DNA of 64,000 bases, from contig SKQO01000004.1 of NCBI GenBank assembly GCA_007118975.1, positions 16,334-80,333 of the forward strand. Reading direction: 5' to 3'. This document shows, in pieces, positions 37,131 to 45,920 of this stretch (positions are counted from its first letter, which is position 1; each line of letters starts with the position of its first letter). The position numbers were made by a program, and so were the translations under genes. The notes below the pieces were generated by a model, which made no database searches, was not told the DNA's origin, and saw nothing but the letters and a program-made list of their open reading frames with translations. Source of the DNA: Halobacteriales archaeon (GTDB lineage: Archaea; Halobacteriota; Halobacteria; Halobacteriales; SKNY01).

Positions 37131-38165
37131 ATGAGCGACGACCCAGAGCCAGCCGCGGCCGAAGATGACCCGGAGCCGCCGGCGGCCGAACCGACGGATG
37201 AAGACGAGGAAGCACAATCTTCGGAGGAACAAACGGAGACGGACGAAGCGGGAATCTCGGAATCGGATTTCGTCCGCGTCGATTTCACCGCTCGCGCTGT
37301 GGAAAGCGATCAGCTTGTTGACACAACAGACCCCGAAGTCGCGGAAGAAGAGGGGGTCGATACGGAAGAACAAACCATCGAGCCCCGGGTGGTGCCGATC
37401 GGTGCCGGCCACCTGTTCCCGTCCGTCGAGGAGGATTTCGTGGGGAAGGAAGTCGGTGACACTGGCTCCGTCGTCGTTTCGGCAACCGAAGCGTTCGGGG
37501 AATATGACCCCGAGGATGTACGGACAGTCAGCGCCGACACGATTCCCGAGGACGACCGATACCCGGGCGCGCGCGTCGATGTTGACGGCGAACAGGGCTA
37601 TGTCGAGCGAATCATTGGGGGGCGGGCGCGGGTCGATTTCAATCATCCACTCGTCGGAGAAGACATCGAGTACGACTACGAGATTCTCGCAGTCATCGAC
37701 GAGCCGGTCGAACAGGCCAAAGGCATGATCGAAGGCCTCGTGGGGGTGGATCTCGAGATGTGGATCCAGACAGACGAGGTCGAAGAAGAGGTGGAGTCGG
37801 AGGGAGAGGATCTCGAAGAAGAGGTGGAACCGGAGGAAGAAGACGCAGACCAAACGGAAGATGATACAGCCCCGGAAACCGAACTTGTCGAGTATCAGAC
37901 ACTCTACATCGAAAGCGTCCCCCAGCTGGCCATGAACAGCCAGTGGATGTTCCAGAAGCGTCAGGTCGCCCAGCAACTGATCGAGCGGCTGGACCTAGAC
38001 CGCGTCATCGTCCAGGAAACGATCGAGGCACCAAGTGGGCCCCTCGGTGGGCTCGGTGGCCTGGGCGCAGGCGCGGGAGCGGACATCGAGGACGTCGCCT
38101 CCTCCATTGAGGACGTCGATCTGGAGGAGCTCGAGGAAGAGGCCGCCGAGGATACCGAAGAGTAG
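37131..38165 (+). CDS. FKBP-type peptidyl-prolyl isomerase, haloarchaeal long form
   Basis: A 344-residue SlyD-like FKBP. A Glu-rich N-terminal tail of about 40 residues precedes the FKBP core (DFVRVDFTARAVESDQL ... GAGHLFPSVEEDFVGKEVGD) with an insert-in-flap domain (residues about 130-200, YPGARVDVDGEQGYVERI, NHPLVGEDIEYDYEI). After a long acidic linker (about 218-250) there is a C-terminal domain (EYQTLYIESVPQLAMNSQWM) and a Gly-rich then Glu-rich tail. It presumably catalyses proline isomerisation and assists folding in the cytoplasm. Confidence 0.85.
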   Translation: MSDDPEPAAAEDDPEPPAAEPTDEDEEAQSSEEQTETDEAGISESDFVRVDFTARAVESDQLVDTTDPEVAEEEGVDTEEQTIEPRVVPIGAGHLFPSVEEDFVGKEVGDTGSVVVSATEAFGEYDPEDVRTVSADTIPEDDRYPGARVDVDGEQGYVERIIGGRARVDFNHPLVGEDIEYDYEILAVIDEPVEQAKGMIEGLVGVDLEMWIQTDEVEEEVESEGEDLEEEVEPEEEDADQTEDDTAPETELVEYQTLYIESVPQLAMNSQWMFQKRQVAQQLIERLDLDRVIVQETIEAPSGPLGGLGGLGAGAGADIEDVASSIEDVDLEELEEEAAEDTEE

Positions 38166-38201
38166 CCGAAACGCCCGCTTCTTCAGTCTCCACGCCGGTC
38201 G

Positions 38202-38828
38202 TCAGGCGATGTCTCGACTGGTGTCGACGGAGACGCGCTCGCTCAGTTCCAGTTTGATCGGCTCATCTAGGGCCCGCCCGCCCCGGAATTTCGGCACGCT
38301 GAGTCGGTTGACGATCGAATCTCCCCGAATGGTCGTCTCGAGATCGAAGACTACGTCGGCCACGTACTCGGTGGTGTCCCGTTCGGCCGGCACTGATCGA
38401 CCCTCCAGGCAATGCAGAAACGCGAGGCTCTCGGTGTTGATCATATGGGTCTGGAGGTTGTTGAGGAAGTTCTGATAGCGCGTGGTCTCCGACGCCTCGA
38501 GTGGATCCATCGGGTCGATGATGAGGTTACACTCCTCGGGCAACGCGCGAACGTGATGATTGGCGTGATCCAACGGGGTGTCCGGCTCGATCTCTTGGAT
38601 GTTCGGGTTTCCGACCCGAGTGTTCGCTCGTTCGAGGGCGTCCCGAATCGCCGCGGAGGAGCGTTTCGAAGACAAATAGAGGGTCCGACGGGCGGCCGTC
38701 AGCTCGTAAAGCAGCAATTCAGACTGGCTCGAGGGCTGTGCTTTGAATGCGATGACGCTCCCGGCTGGGATGCCACCGTCTAGCATCCGGTCGAGTACGT
38801 CGATCCCCGTTGGCAGCCGCCCGGCCAT
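38202..38828 (-). CDS. RAD55/KaiC-like protein without a Walker A motif
   Basis: A 208-residue protein with the overall pattern of haloarchaeal RecA-superfamily RAD55 proteins (LPTGIDVLDRMLDGGIPAGS at residues 5-24). However the expected GxxGxGKT after that is AFKAQPSSQSELLLYEL, with no glycine-rich loop and no lysine in position. Walker B-like CNLIIDPMDPLEA is present. ATP binding is therefore doubtful. The start at 38828 (MAGRLPTGI) is the family's. It lies between FKBP and pyrB, facing away from pyrB. Confidence 0.78.
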   Translation of the reverse strand: MAGRLPTGIDVLDRMLDGGIPAGSVIAFKAQPSSQSELLLYELTAARRTLYLSSKRSSAAIRDALERANTRVGNPNIQEIEPDTPLDHANHHVRALPEECNLIIDPMDPLEASETTRYQNFLNNLQTHMINTESLAFLHCLEGRSVPAERDTTEYVADVVFDLETTIRGDSIVNRLSVPKFRGGRALDEPIKLELSERVSVDTSRDIA

Positions 38829-38935
38829 GGCAGTGATTCGTTGTTCCCTTTCCCCTGATAAAGCCTTTCTCACTAACTAGATGGGCTGCCCACTGATCGC
38901 GAGGTTCAAGTTCTCGGGGTGGGCCCTTGAGAATG

Positions 38936-39838
38936 ATGCGCCACGAGCACGTGATCACCGCCAAAGGACTCTCCCGGGCGGACATCGAGACCGTGCTCGA
39001 TCGCGCCGCCGAGCTTGAGGCTGCAGACTCCCGCGCAGTGGAGTTACACCGCGGAAAGATCCTGGCGTTGCTCTTTTTCGAACCGAGCACCCGCACCCGG
39101 CTGAGCTTCGATGCGGCCATCAAACGCCTTGGCGGCGACGCGATCGACATGGGGGCCGTCGACGAATCGAGCGTGACAAAAGGGGAAACCCTCGCCGATA
39201 CCGTCCGCGTCATCGAGGGGTACGCGGATGCGATCGTCCTTCGCCATCCCAGCCAGGGGGCCGCGAAGATGGCCAGCGAATTCGTCGACGTGCCGCTGCT
39301 CAACGCAGGGGACGGTGCTGGTCACCACCCAACCCAAACCCTGCTCGATCTGTACACGATGAGGAAACACGTCGGCCTCGACGGAATCTCGGTGGGGATC
39401 ATGGGCGATCTGAAGTACGGGCGGACCGTTCATTCGCTGGCGACGGCGCTGACGAAATTCGACACGGTCCAACACTTCATCAGTCCCGAAAGCCTCGCCC
39501 TGCCAGCCAACGTCAGATACGACCTCCACGAGGCAGGTTCGACCGTCCGGGAGCACCGCGACATCGAGGACGTGCTGCCGGAGCTCGACCTGCTTTACGT
39601 AACAAGAATCCAGCGCGAGCGATTCCCCGACGAGCGCGAGTATCGGGACGTGGCGGGCGAATACGGTATCGACGCTGCTGCCTTGGAACGGGCAAAAGAA
39701 CACTGCAAAATCATGCATCCGCTTCCCCGCGTCGACGAGATCGATCCCAGCGTCGACGAGACCAACCACGCGGTATATTTCGAACAAGCACACAACGGCA
39801 TCCCCGTGCGGATGGCCCTCCTGGACCTCCTGCTATGA
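38936..39838 (+). CDS. pyrB: Aspartate carbamoyltransferase catalytic subunit
   Basis: A 300-residue enzyme of pyrimidine synthesis that joins carbamoyl phosphate and aspartate. The carbamoyl phosphate motif [12 protein letters not shown] is near residue 45, [10 protein letters not shown] and [16 protein letters not shown] follow, and [11 protein letters not shown] is near 220. The start is ATG at 38936 (MRHEHVI); ATG at 38933 is also possible. Its stop overlaps the pyrI start by four bases. Confidence 0.95.
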   Translation: MRHEHVITAKGLSRADIETVLDRAAELEAADSRAVELHRGKILALLFFEPSTRTRLSFDAAIKRLGGDAIDMGAVDESSVTKGETLADTVRVIEGYADAIVLRHPSQGAAKMASEFVDVPLLNAGDGAGHHPTQTLLDLYTMRKHVGLDGISVGIMGDLKYGRTVHSLATALTKFDTVQHFISPESLALPANVRYDLHEAGSTVREHRDIEDVLPELDLLYVTRIQRERFPDEREYRDVAGEYGIDAAALERAKEHCKIMHPLPRVDEIDPSVDETNHAVYFEQAHNGIPVRMALLDLLL

Positions 39839-40320
39839 GTGACGACGAACACGAACACGAGCTGCTGGTCAGTAAGATCGAGGACGGTACCGTTATCGAC
39901 CACGTGACCGGCGGGCAGGCGCTCAACGTCCTGGCCATTCTCGGCATCGACGGAAGTCGAGGCGAGAGGGTGAGCGTTGGGATCAACGTGCCGTCCGGTC
40001 GGCTGGGGCGAAAGGACATCGTCAAGGTCGAGGGACGGGAGCTCACGCCGGCCGAGGTCGACGTCCTCTCTCTGATCGCCCCGAACGCGACGATCAACAT
40101 TATCCGTGGGTACGATGTGATCGACAAACACCGGGTCGAACGAACGGCGGTCGTGGCGGGGATCCTCTCCTGCCCGAATCCGGAATGCATCACCAACGCG
40201 AGGGAACCGGTCGAAACGCGCTTTGACGTCCTCGACGACGGCGTCAGGTGTGTCTACTGTGAATCCATCATCCGTGAGGGGCTCGCAGAGCACATCGAAG
40301 TCGAGCGACCATCCGTCTGA
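39835..40320 (+). CDS. pyrI: Aspartate carbamoyltransferase regulatory subunit
   Basis: A 161-residue regulatory chain. The nucleotide-binding domain ([20 protein letters not shown], then [20 protein letters not shown]) is followed by a zinc domain with CPNPEC and CVYCE ligands. It allows allosteric control of PyrB by CTP/ATP. It is translated with pyrB (ATGA overlap). Confidence 0.95.
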   Translation: MSDDEHEHELLVSKIEDGTVIDHVTGGQALNVLAILGIDGSRGERVSVGINVPSGRLGRKDIVKVEGRELTPAEVDVLSLIAPNATINIIRGYDVIDKHRVERTAVVAGILSCPNPECITNAREPVETRFDVLDDGVRCVYCESIIREGLAEHIEVERPSV

Positions 40321-40377
40321 ACACCTGGCAATACCACCGGAGAAATTTTGTCAGCAGCGCCGGTCGTATGCACTACG

Positions 40378-41043
40378 ATGTCCTTTACGGAAGACGTTGC
40401 GCCGGCGGTCGAACCGATCTGGACGGCCATCGAACGACATCCGATGGTAGCGGGGATCGGCGACGGGACCCTCGATCGCGAGCCCTTCGCGTACTGGGTC
40501 AAGCAGGACTATCGCTATCTGATCGAGTACAGTCGGGTGTTCGCGTACGGGGCCGGGCGGGCGCCATCGCTCGATGAGATGGGAAAATTTGCCGAGCTCC
40601 TTGCCGGGACGCTCAACACGGAAATGGATCTCCATCGTGCCTACGCGGCAGAATTCGGCATTTCTTCCGAGGAACTCGAGGCGACCGATCCGTCACCGAC
40701 GACGCAGGCGTATACCGATTTCCTCGTCCGCACGGCCGCGGTAGATTCCTTCGGGGAACTGATCGCCGCCCTGGTACCGTGCATGTGGGGCTTTCACGAG
40801 ACGGGGAAGCGGCTCGCGGCGGATGGGCTTCCGGACCACCCCCAGTATCGGGAGTGGATCGAGATGTACACGAGCGACGAGTTCGCCGAACTCACAACGT
40901 GGTGTCTCGAGCTGATGGACCGCGTCGCCGACGATGCAGAACCGGAAGGCCTCGAGCGCTTCCGCGAACACCTTCTCACCTCGGCTCGCTACGAGTACCG
41001 ATTCTGGGATGCCGCCTGGGAGCAAGAAGACTGGACAGTGTAG
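40378..41043 (+). CDS. tenA: TenA family protein (thiaminase II-like)
   Basis: A 221-residue helical protein. The catalytic cysteine is in LVPCMWGFHETGKRL at about residue 138, aromatic pocket residues in WVKQDYRYLIEYSRVFAYGA, and the glutamate near the C-terminus in YEYRFWDAAWEQ. TenA hydrolyses aminopyrimidines in thiamine salvage. The start at ATG 40378 (MSFTEDVAPAVEPIW) is preferred over an earlier in-frame start. No other thi genes flank it, apart from thiI 4 kb away (thiI acts on tRNA). Confidence 0.87.
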   Translation: MSFTEDVAPAVEPIWTAIERHPMVAGIGDGTLDREPFAYWVKQDYRYLIEYSRVFAYGAGRAPSLDEMGKFAELLAGTLNTEMDLHRAYAAEFGISSEELEATDPSPTTQAYTDFLVRTAAVDSFGELIAALVPCMWGFHETGKRLAADGLPDHPQYREWIEMYTSDEFAELTTWCLELMDRVADDAEPEGLERFREHLLTSARYEYRFWDAAWEQEDWTV

Positions 41044-41087
41044 CCGCGTGACGGGCAGGTTTTCCCGTCACGATACGAGAAGCAGCC

Positions 41088-41909
41088 ATGTACGGCGTGG
41101 TGACTCGCAACCCCGAGGAGGCAGCGTGGCCGGAGTTCGATCGGGCGTTCCACGAGGTGAAGTCCGTTACCGGACGGATCGTCGATCCCGAGCCGGGGAC
41201 CATCGGCATGATCGCCTGTTTCGGCGACACGGCGGCCGGTGAAACCGATCCGTCGCTCGTCCCGGTCTCTGCCGACGGCACGCGTGCAACACGAGAGGCG
41301 CCGTATTTCGACTGGGGTTTCGTCTGTCCGACAGATCTAACGTATCGCGAACGGTTGCTAGATCTCGTCGAAGAGACAGCAGCTGCGACGGGGAACGTTC
41401 GCCTGGACGACATCGGGTTTCCCCGGGCGGAGTACTGTTACTGCGAGCGGTGTGAACAAGCATTTGCGGACAGCGAACGAACGAACCGGGACCGGTGGCG
41501 AGAGGACGTGATCGAGACGGTGGTCGCTGCGGTAGCCGATCGGATCCCGGGGGACTGCTATGCCACGATCTACCCGGATCCGTACCCGGGCCACCTCGAG
41601 CAACGGTGCGGTGTCGACGTCGACCGGCTCGCGGCACACGTGGACGAGTTCGTCGTACCGCTCTACGATACGGCCTATGGAACGACGTACTGGCTCGAAA
41701 CGATCGCCAAGGGGTTCGAATCACGGCTCCCGATCGGGTTCAGTGTCGAACTCTACGCCGTCGACGTCGGCATCGACGAGTTGGCAAATGCCACTACAGT
41801 GGCTAGTGCCTACGCTGATCACGTGTACTTCGGGTACGACGCCGGTAATGCCCGGGCCGTGATCAGGCGACACCGTGCGGAATCGCGAACGGGCCGTCGC
41901 TACGAATGA
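41088..41909 (+). CDS. Uncharacterised protein, possibly glycoside-hydrolase-like TIM barrel
   Basis: A 273-residue protein of no clear family. The segment DDIGFPRAEYCYCERCEQAF (residues about 108-127) carries a Cys-x-Cys-x2-Cys cluster, like the cysteine clusters that follow the catalytic region in some GH42/GHL10-type TIM barrels, and there are alternating hydrophobic strands consistent with a barrel (CYATIYPDPYPGH, VDEFVVPLYDTAYG, LPIGFSVELYAVDVG). Catalytic acids cannot be assigned. No signal peptide is seen. Confidence 0.6.
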   Translation: MYGVVTRNPEEAAWPEFDRAFHEVKSVTGRIVDPEPGTIGMIACFGDTAAGETDPSLVPVSADGTRATREAPYFDWGFVCPTDLTYRERLLDLVEETAAATGNVRLDDIGFPRAEYCYCERCEQAFADSERTNRDRWREDVIETVVAAVADRIPGDCYATIYPDPYPGHLEQRCGVDVDRLAAHVDEFVVPLYDTAYGTTYWLETIAKGFESRLPIGFSVELYAVDVGIDELANATTVASAYADHVYFGYDAGNARAVIRRHRAESRTGRRYE

Positions 41910-41975
41910 GTGCCCGCCATTGGCTCGCTCTGGTGGGATCAGGCCATTTTTGGTCGTCGCTCGACGACGTGAGGC

Positions 41976-42158
41976 ATGGGATACGAGAAGGACGACGAGG
42001 TCATCTTGCACGATCCACACAGCGAACACGACGGGGAAACCGGCCGGGTCACGCAGGTCATGGAGTCGATGTTTGGGGATGAGACCTACACGATCAGTTT
42101 CGAGGACGGTCAGGAGACCGGCGTGCCCGCCGACTCGCTCGAAGACGTCGAGGAGTGA
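41976..42158 (+). CDS. Small SH3/KOW-like haloarchaeal protein (60 residues)
   Basis: A 60-residue acidic protein. It reads as a beta-barrel: DEVILHDPHSEHDGETGRVT, then DETYTISFEDGQETGVPADSLEDV, like the DUF1918/KOW-type small proteins. Function unknown. It precedes an exosome-related RNA-binding gene by 9 bases, so the two probably share a transcript. Confidence 0.65.
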   Translation: MGYEKDDEVILHDPHSEHDGETGRVTQVMESMFGDETYTISFEDGQETGVPADSLEDVEE

Positions 42159-42167
42159 TCGCGACCG

Positions 42168-42617
42168 ATGGCGGACGTGCCGTTCCACCACGTTACCCTG
42201 CGGTCGTTCGCGTACGCGACAGAGGATGAAAAACGGGTGCTCGACGCCCTCCAGGAGATCGTACCCGCTGAGACGAAGTTCGACCGCTCGGTCATCGAGG
42301 GGCACCACGGCGACTCGATCGTCTTGCTCGAGGCGACGTTGGATTCATCCGGCGAGATCGCCGCGTTGCTGGAGCGACTCCCCGGGGTCCCCGGGTTCGA
42401 TCGGTTGCGGACCGACATCTCCGAGCGAATCGACGAGGACGTGAACCTGTTCATGCGGTTTGACAAACAGCGCGCCTTCCAGGGCGAACTGGCGTTCGGG
42501 GAGGGCGTCCACCTCCAGGGAAAAGTAGAGGCGTACCCGGCAAATCGCGAGGCGGCGATCGATAGCGTGACGGAAGCCCTCGACGAATTCGCGGAGGCGT
42601 ACCACGGAACCCCCTGA
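42168..42617 (+). CDS. RNA-binding protein, COG1325 type (predicted exosome subunit)
   Basis: A 149-residue protein with the pattern of the archaeal RNA-binding family COG1325, predicted from its dsRBD-like fold to associate with the exosome. It has HHVTLRSFAYATEDEKRVLDALQEIVP at the N-terminus (N-terminal strand and helix) and FMRFDKQRAFQGELAFG in the middle, with IHLQGKVEAYP-like VHLQGKVEAYP. It is in an operon with the small SH3-like gene upstream and converges with an acylphosphatase gene. Confidence 0.72.
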   Translation: MADVPFHHVTLRSFAYATEDEKRVLDALQEIVPAETKFDRSVIEGHHGDSIVLLEATLDSSGEIAALLERLPGVPGFDRLRTDISERIDEDVNLFMRFDKQRAFQGELAFGEGVHLQGKVEAYPANREAAIDSVTEALDEFAEAYHGTP

Positions 42618-42631
42618 CCGTCAGTCGGGGG

Positions 42632-42910
42632 CTACCGCCGTATTTCGAACGATTCAAGGCCGACAGGTTCTTCCCACGAAACTGACACGTCCTCGACCGC
42701 GGCACGATCGCTTCCCGTGTGACACCACTCCACCATCGCGTCGACAGCGTCCGACGGGCCCTCGAAGACCGCTTCGATGCCCCCTTCGGGACGATTTTTC
42801 ACCCAACCATCAACGTCCTGTCTGCGTGCCGCCTCGCGGGTGCCCGCCCGGTAAAATACGCGCTGAACGCGGCCGGAAATGAACACGTGTGCGCGTACTG
42901 TTTCGGACAT
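42632..42910 (-). CDS. acyP: Acylphosphatase
   Basis: A 92-residue enzyme hydrolysing acyl phosphates. The family signature reads ISGRVQRVFYRAGTREAA with the catalytic arginine in FYRA, and VDGWVKNRPEGGIEAVFEG supplies the catalytic asparagine. The second glycine of the usual VQGVGFR motif is replaced by Arg, a variation that lies outside the key residues. The start at 42910 (MSETVRAHVF) is chosen. Confidence 0.88.
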   Translation of the reverse strand: MSETVRAHVFISGRVQRVFYRAGTREAARRQDVDGWVKNRPEGGIEAVFEGPSDAVDAMVEWCHTGSDRAAVEDVSVSWEEPVGLESFEIRR

Positions 42911-43007
42911 ACGTTGGCGTCCCGTTGTCGACCGGAAAAAAGCTACCCGGAACAGTGTTGCCAGGAAGCGACAAACTAAGTAGTCACTCCCAGCAGATAT
43001 GTAGCGT

Positions 43008-43784
43008 ATGCAATTCGCTGCGATGGAAACGATCCTCCCCTCGAAGGCGCCGGATTCGATCACCGAAGCAAAAGAAGCGGGGTACGCTGGGATCGAACTC
43101 AACGTTGATGGTCCAGATGCGGCCACCGATCCGATCTGGACGCCGGCAAACCGGGTTCGGATGCAAGTAAAAGCGGTGGCAGAGGAAATGGCCATCCCGT
43201 CGATCTGTCTGGGCTTTTTGAACCGGGGCGGGCTCACGTCGGACGATCCTGACGTCAGGGCCGACGCTCGACATGCCATCGTAAACGCGATCGATGCCGC
43301 TGCAGCTATTCGCGCGGAAGCGATTTTGGTCCCGTTTTTCGGGGACGCACAGATCGAATCCTCCGAGGAGCGTGATCGCTTGGTGGATGGGTTTCAGCGT
43401 CTCACGGACGCTGCGGAGGCAGTCGACGTCACGCTCGCCATCGAGAACACGCTAGATGGCGAGGCCAACGCGGAACTGATCGATCGAATCGACTCGCCCA
43501 AGGTCGGGATCTACTTCGACGTTGGTAACGCCCTGGTCTACGGGAACGATCCCATAGAGGACATCGAAACGCTCGGTCCGGATATCGCCCGTGTCCACTT
43601 CAAGGATTGGGACGACGACGGAAGCTGTCGCATCGGCGATGGTCACGTCGATTACCCCGCAGCAGTGGAGGCCCTTCGCGACATCGGTTACGACAATTGG
43701 GTCGTCCTCGAGACGCCGTCACGTGAGGACCCAATTCACGAGGCGACCGTCAATCTGGATCGGAGCCGAGAGTACGTGCGCTGA
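43008..43784 (+). CDS. Sugar phosphate isomerase/epimerase family TIM barrel (xylose isomerase-like)
   Basis: A 258-residue TIM-barrel protein. The metal ligands are suggested by LAIENTLDG (Glu), IYFDVGNALVYG (Asp), VHFKDWDD (His) and VVLETPSRED (Glu). Related enzymes epimerise keto-sugars (DTE/TPE type) or act as hexulose-phosphate or inosose isomerases. The substrate is not readable. Together with the next gene pair it forms a small sugar-metabolism block. Confidence 0.8.
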   Translation: MQFAAMETILPSKAPDSITEAKEAGYAGIELNVDGPDAATDPIWTPANRVRMQVKAVAEEMAIPSICLGFLNRGGLTSDDPDVRADARHAIVNAIDAAAAIRAEAILVPFFGDAQIESSEERDRLVDGFQRLTDAAEAVDVTLAIENTLDGEANAELIDRIDSPKVGIYFDVGNALVYGNDPIEDIETLGPDIARVHFKDWDDDGSCRIGDGHVDYPAAVEALRDIGYDNWVVLETPSREDPIHEATVNLDRSREYVR

Positions 43785-43846
43785 GACGACGATTCGTCGG
43801 CGTGCGAAAAGAGGACCAACCACCGATCACTCGGATCGTTGCTGTA

Positions 43847-44803
43847 TCAGGGGGAGACAGGTCCGCCGGTTTCTAGCGCTTTCTCCACGGCTAGTGTGAG
43901 TTCGAACGTCCGGCGGCCATCATCGTAGGACGAGCGAACGTTCGAGGGTTCGCCCGTACGGACGGCCTCGAGAAACGCCTCGCCAGCAGCCCGTGTCGAG
44001 TCGTTTTCACCCGTGAAATCGACCTCCTCACCGTCCACCTCGCCGGTCAGGCGGTTACCACTGAGGGAGAGATAACACCCCTCGGCGACGATCTCGACCC
44101 CGGAGCTGTGCACGGGGCTTGCCGATGTGGAAGTGACGTGACCGACAGTTCCGGTACCGTGGGCAGTGTTCGCGGCGACCACATCCTCGAAGTCGATGGT
44201 ATCGACGAGCTCGTGGCCTCCCACGGCGGTGACCTCGTCGACGGGCCCGCCGAAAAGACGGAGGAGATCATAGATGTGGGTGGCCTGCTCGACGATCTGG
44301 CCGCCGGAGTGCTCGTATGATCGCCACCAGTGATCGGGGCCCCCCGGGACACCGCTGAGATATTCCCCCTCAACGAGCCCGACCGTCCGACCGTCCAGTA
44401 TTTCCTGGGCACGCTCCGTCGCTGCCGCATACCGATGCTGGTACCCGACAGCGCCGATCACATCGTTCGCCCGGATCGTCTGTTCGACCGTCGCCGCAGT
44501 CTCGGCATCGAGGGCAACGGGCTTTTCAACGAAAAGATCGAGCCCTCGTTCGGCAGCCATTGTCTCCTGGGTGGTATGGGCGAACGGCGGGATCACGACA
44601 AACACTGCATCGAGTCGTTCCTCGGACTCGTAGAGTTGTTCGTGATCGGTATACGCAGTCGCGTCGAACGCCGTCGCAACCTCTTTCACGCGAGCTTGAT
44701 CGACGTCACACACGGCAGTGACCTCCGAATCGGGGGTTGCCTCAACTGTCTGAAGGTGACTTTTTGCCCGACCACCCACGCCGATGAATGCGATGTGCAG
44801 CAT
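43847..44803 (-). CDS. Gfo/Idh/MocA-family oxidoreductase
   Basis: A 318-residue NAD(P)-dependent sugar dehydrogenase. The N-terminal Rossmann motif (FIGVGGRAKSH) and the conserved EKPVALD carry the nucleotide and the catalytic lysine; the C-terminal substrate domain has GGQIVEQATHIYDLLRLFGG, typical of the family. The start at 44803 (MLHIAFIGVGG) is chosen; an earlier in-frame ATG at 44884 would add 27 residues. It lies between two TIM-barrel isomerases on the other strand. Confidence 0.87.
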   Translation of the reverse strand: MLHIAFIGVGGRAKSHLQTVEATPDSEVTAVCDVDQARVKEVATAFDATAYTDHEQLYESEERLDAVFVVIPPFAHTTQETMAAERGLDLFVEKPVALDAETAATVEQTIRANDVIGAVGYQHRYAAATERAQEILDGRTVGLVEGEYLSGVPGGPDHWWRSYEHSGGQIVEQATHIYDLLRLFGGPVDEVTAVGGHELVDTIDFEDVVAANTAHGTGTVGHVTSTSASPVHSSGVEIVAEGCYLSLSGNRLTGEVDGEEVDFTGENDSTRAAGEAFLEAVRTGEPSNVRSSYDDGRRTFELTLAVEKALETGGPVSP

Positions 44804-44951
44804 TTCGTATCGTCTTGGCATCAGGGGAGTCGGGCATAAACCTGTAGGTATCCCGCTGGAATGTCCGCCACACGATCGGGCCACTCGCGGCCATGTTTCG
44901 GGCGCATCCCAACAGCTTTCGCGACAAACGGGCTATCCTCGGTCGTTCACC

Positions 44952-45794
44952 ATGGCGACCCCCGACGTTGATCTGGCGATTTCGACCCTGGGATGTCCCG
45001 ATTGGGATCTCGACCGAATCTGTCGAACGTGTGCCGACTGGGGGTACGATGGCGTCGACTTCCGAGGGTACCTAGACGAACCGCGAGACGTCACCGACCA
45101 CGCCCTGTTCCGCGACAGACCGAGTGGAGTCTGCGACCGACTGGCTGAGGCGGGGCTCGCGATCAGCTGCTTGAGCTCGAGCCTCCGGATCTGTGATGAA
45201 TCCGCACTGGATGCTAATCTCGCGATGGCAGAGCAGTTCGCCGCACTCGCTCGAGCACTTGACGTGGAGTTCGTGCGCGTGTTCGGCGCCGGCGATATCG
45301 ATCGGCACGATCGCGCGGAGCTCGTCACGTTTGGCGCTGAAACGATGGCGAAACTCCTCGAGGTACCGGGCGCGAGTGAGGTGACCTGGATCCTTGAAAC
45401 CCACGACAACTGGATCGACTCGCGCGACTGCCTGGAACTCATCGAGGCCGTCGACGAACCCAACTTCCAGCTACTCTGGGACGCGGGGCACACCACCCGG
45501 GTCGGTGACGAAGCGCCGGCTGAGACCCTCGATCGCGTTGGTGAGCATATCGAGTATGTCCATCTCAAAGATGCCCGCCTCGAACCGGATCACTCGGATG
45601 CGATGGATGACGGGTGGCGATACGTCACGCCCGGTGAAGGGGAGCTCCCGCTGGATGTGGCTGTTGCTGGCCTGGCGGAGATCGGCTACGACGGGTGGCT
45701 CATGTTCGAACACGAAAAGCGCTGGCACCCCGAGTTAGCGGCCCCAGCGGCAGCCTTTCCTGTATTTATCGAGTGGTTCAACTCCCTGGAGTGA
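44952..45794 (+). CDS. Sugar phosphate isomerase/epimerase family TIM barrel
   Basis: A 280-residue TIM barrel related to, but clearly distinct from, the gene at 43.0 kb. Metal-binding residues are likely in WILETHDNWIDS (Glu), LLWDAGHTTR (Asp), YVHLKDARLE (His) and WLMFEHEKRW (Glu). Members include inosose dehydratases and hydroxypyruvate isomerases. It starts at ATG 44952 (MATPDVDLAIS). It is divergent from the Gfo/Idh/MocA gene; the two probably share a promoter region and act in one pathway. Confidence 0.8.
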   Translation: MATPDVDLAISTLGCPDWDLDRICRTCADWGYDGVDFRGYLDEPRDVTDHALFRDRPSGVCDRLAEAGLAISCLSSSLRICDESALDANLAMAEQFAALARALDVEFVRVFGAGDIDRHDRAELVTFGAETMAKLLEVPGASEVTWILETHDNWIDSRDCLELIEAVDEPNFQLLWDAGHTTRVGDEAPAETLDRVGEHIEYVHLKDARLEPDHSDAMDDGWRYVTPGEGELPLDVAVAGLAEIGYDGWLMFEHEKRWHPELAAPAAAFPVFIEWFNSLE

Positions 45795-45920
45795 GGAGGA
45801 GCGCCGCATTTCCCCTTCACATGAGGGCCGGATGAAAAGTTGAGCTCGCGTCGACATGCATACACGAATCGTTGTCATAATCATCGACGAAGCGGCGTTG
45901 TCCGGTGTGGATTAGCCGGC

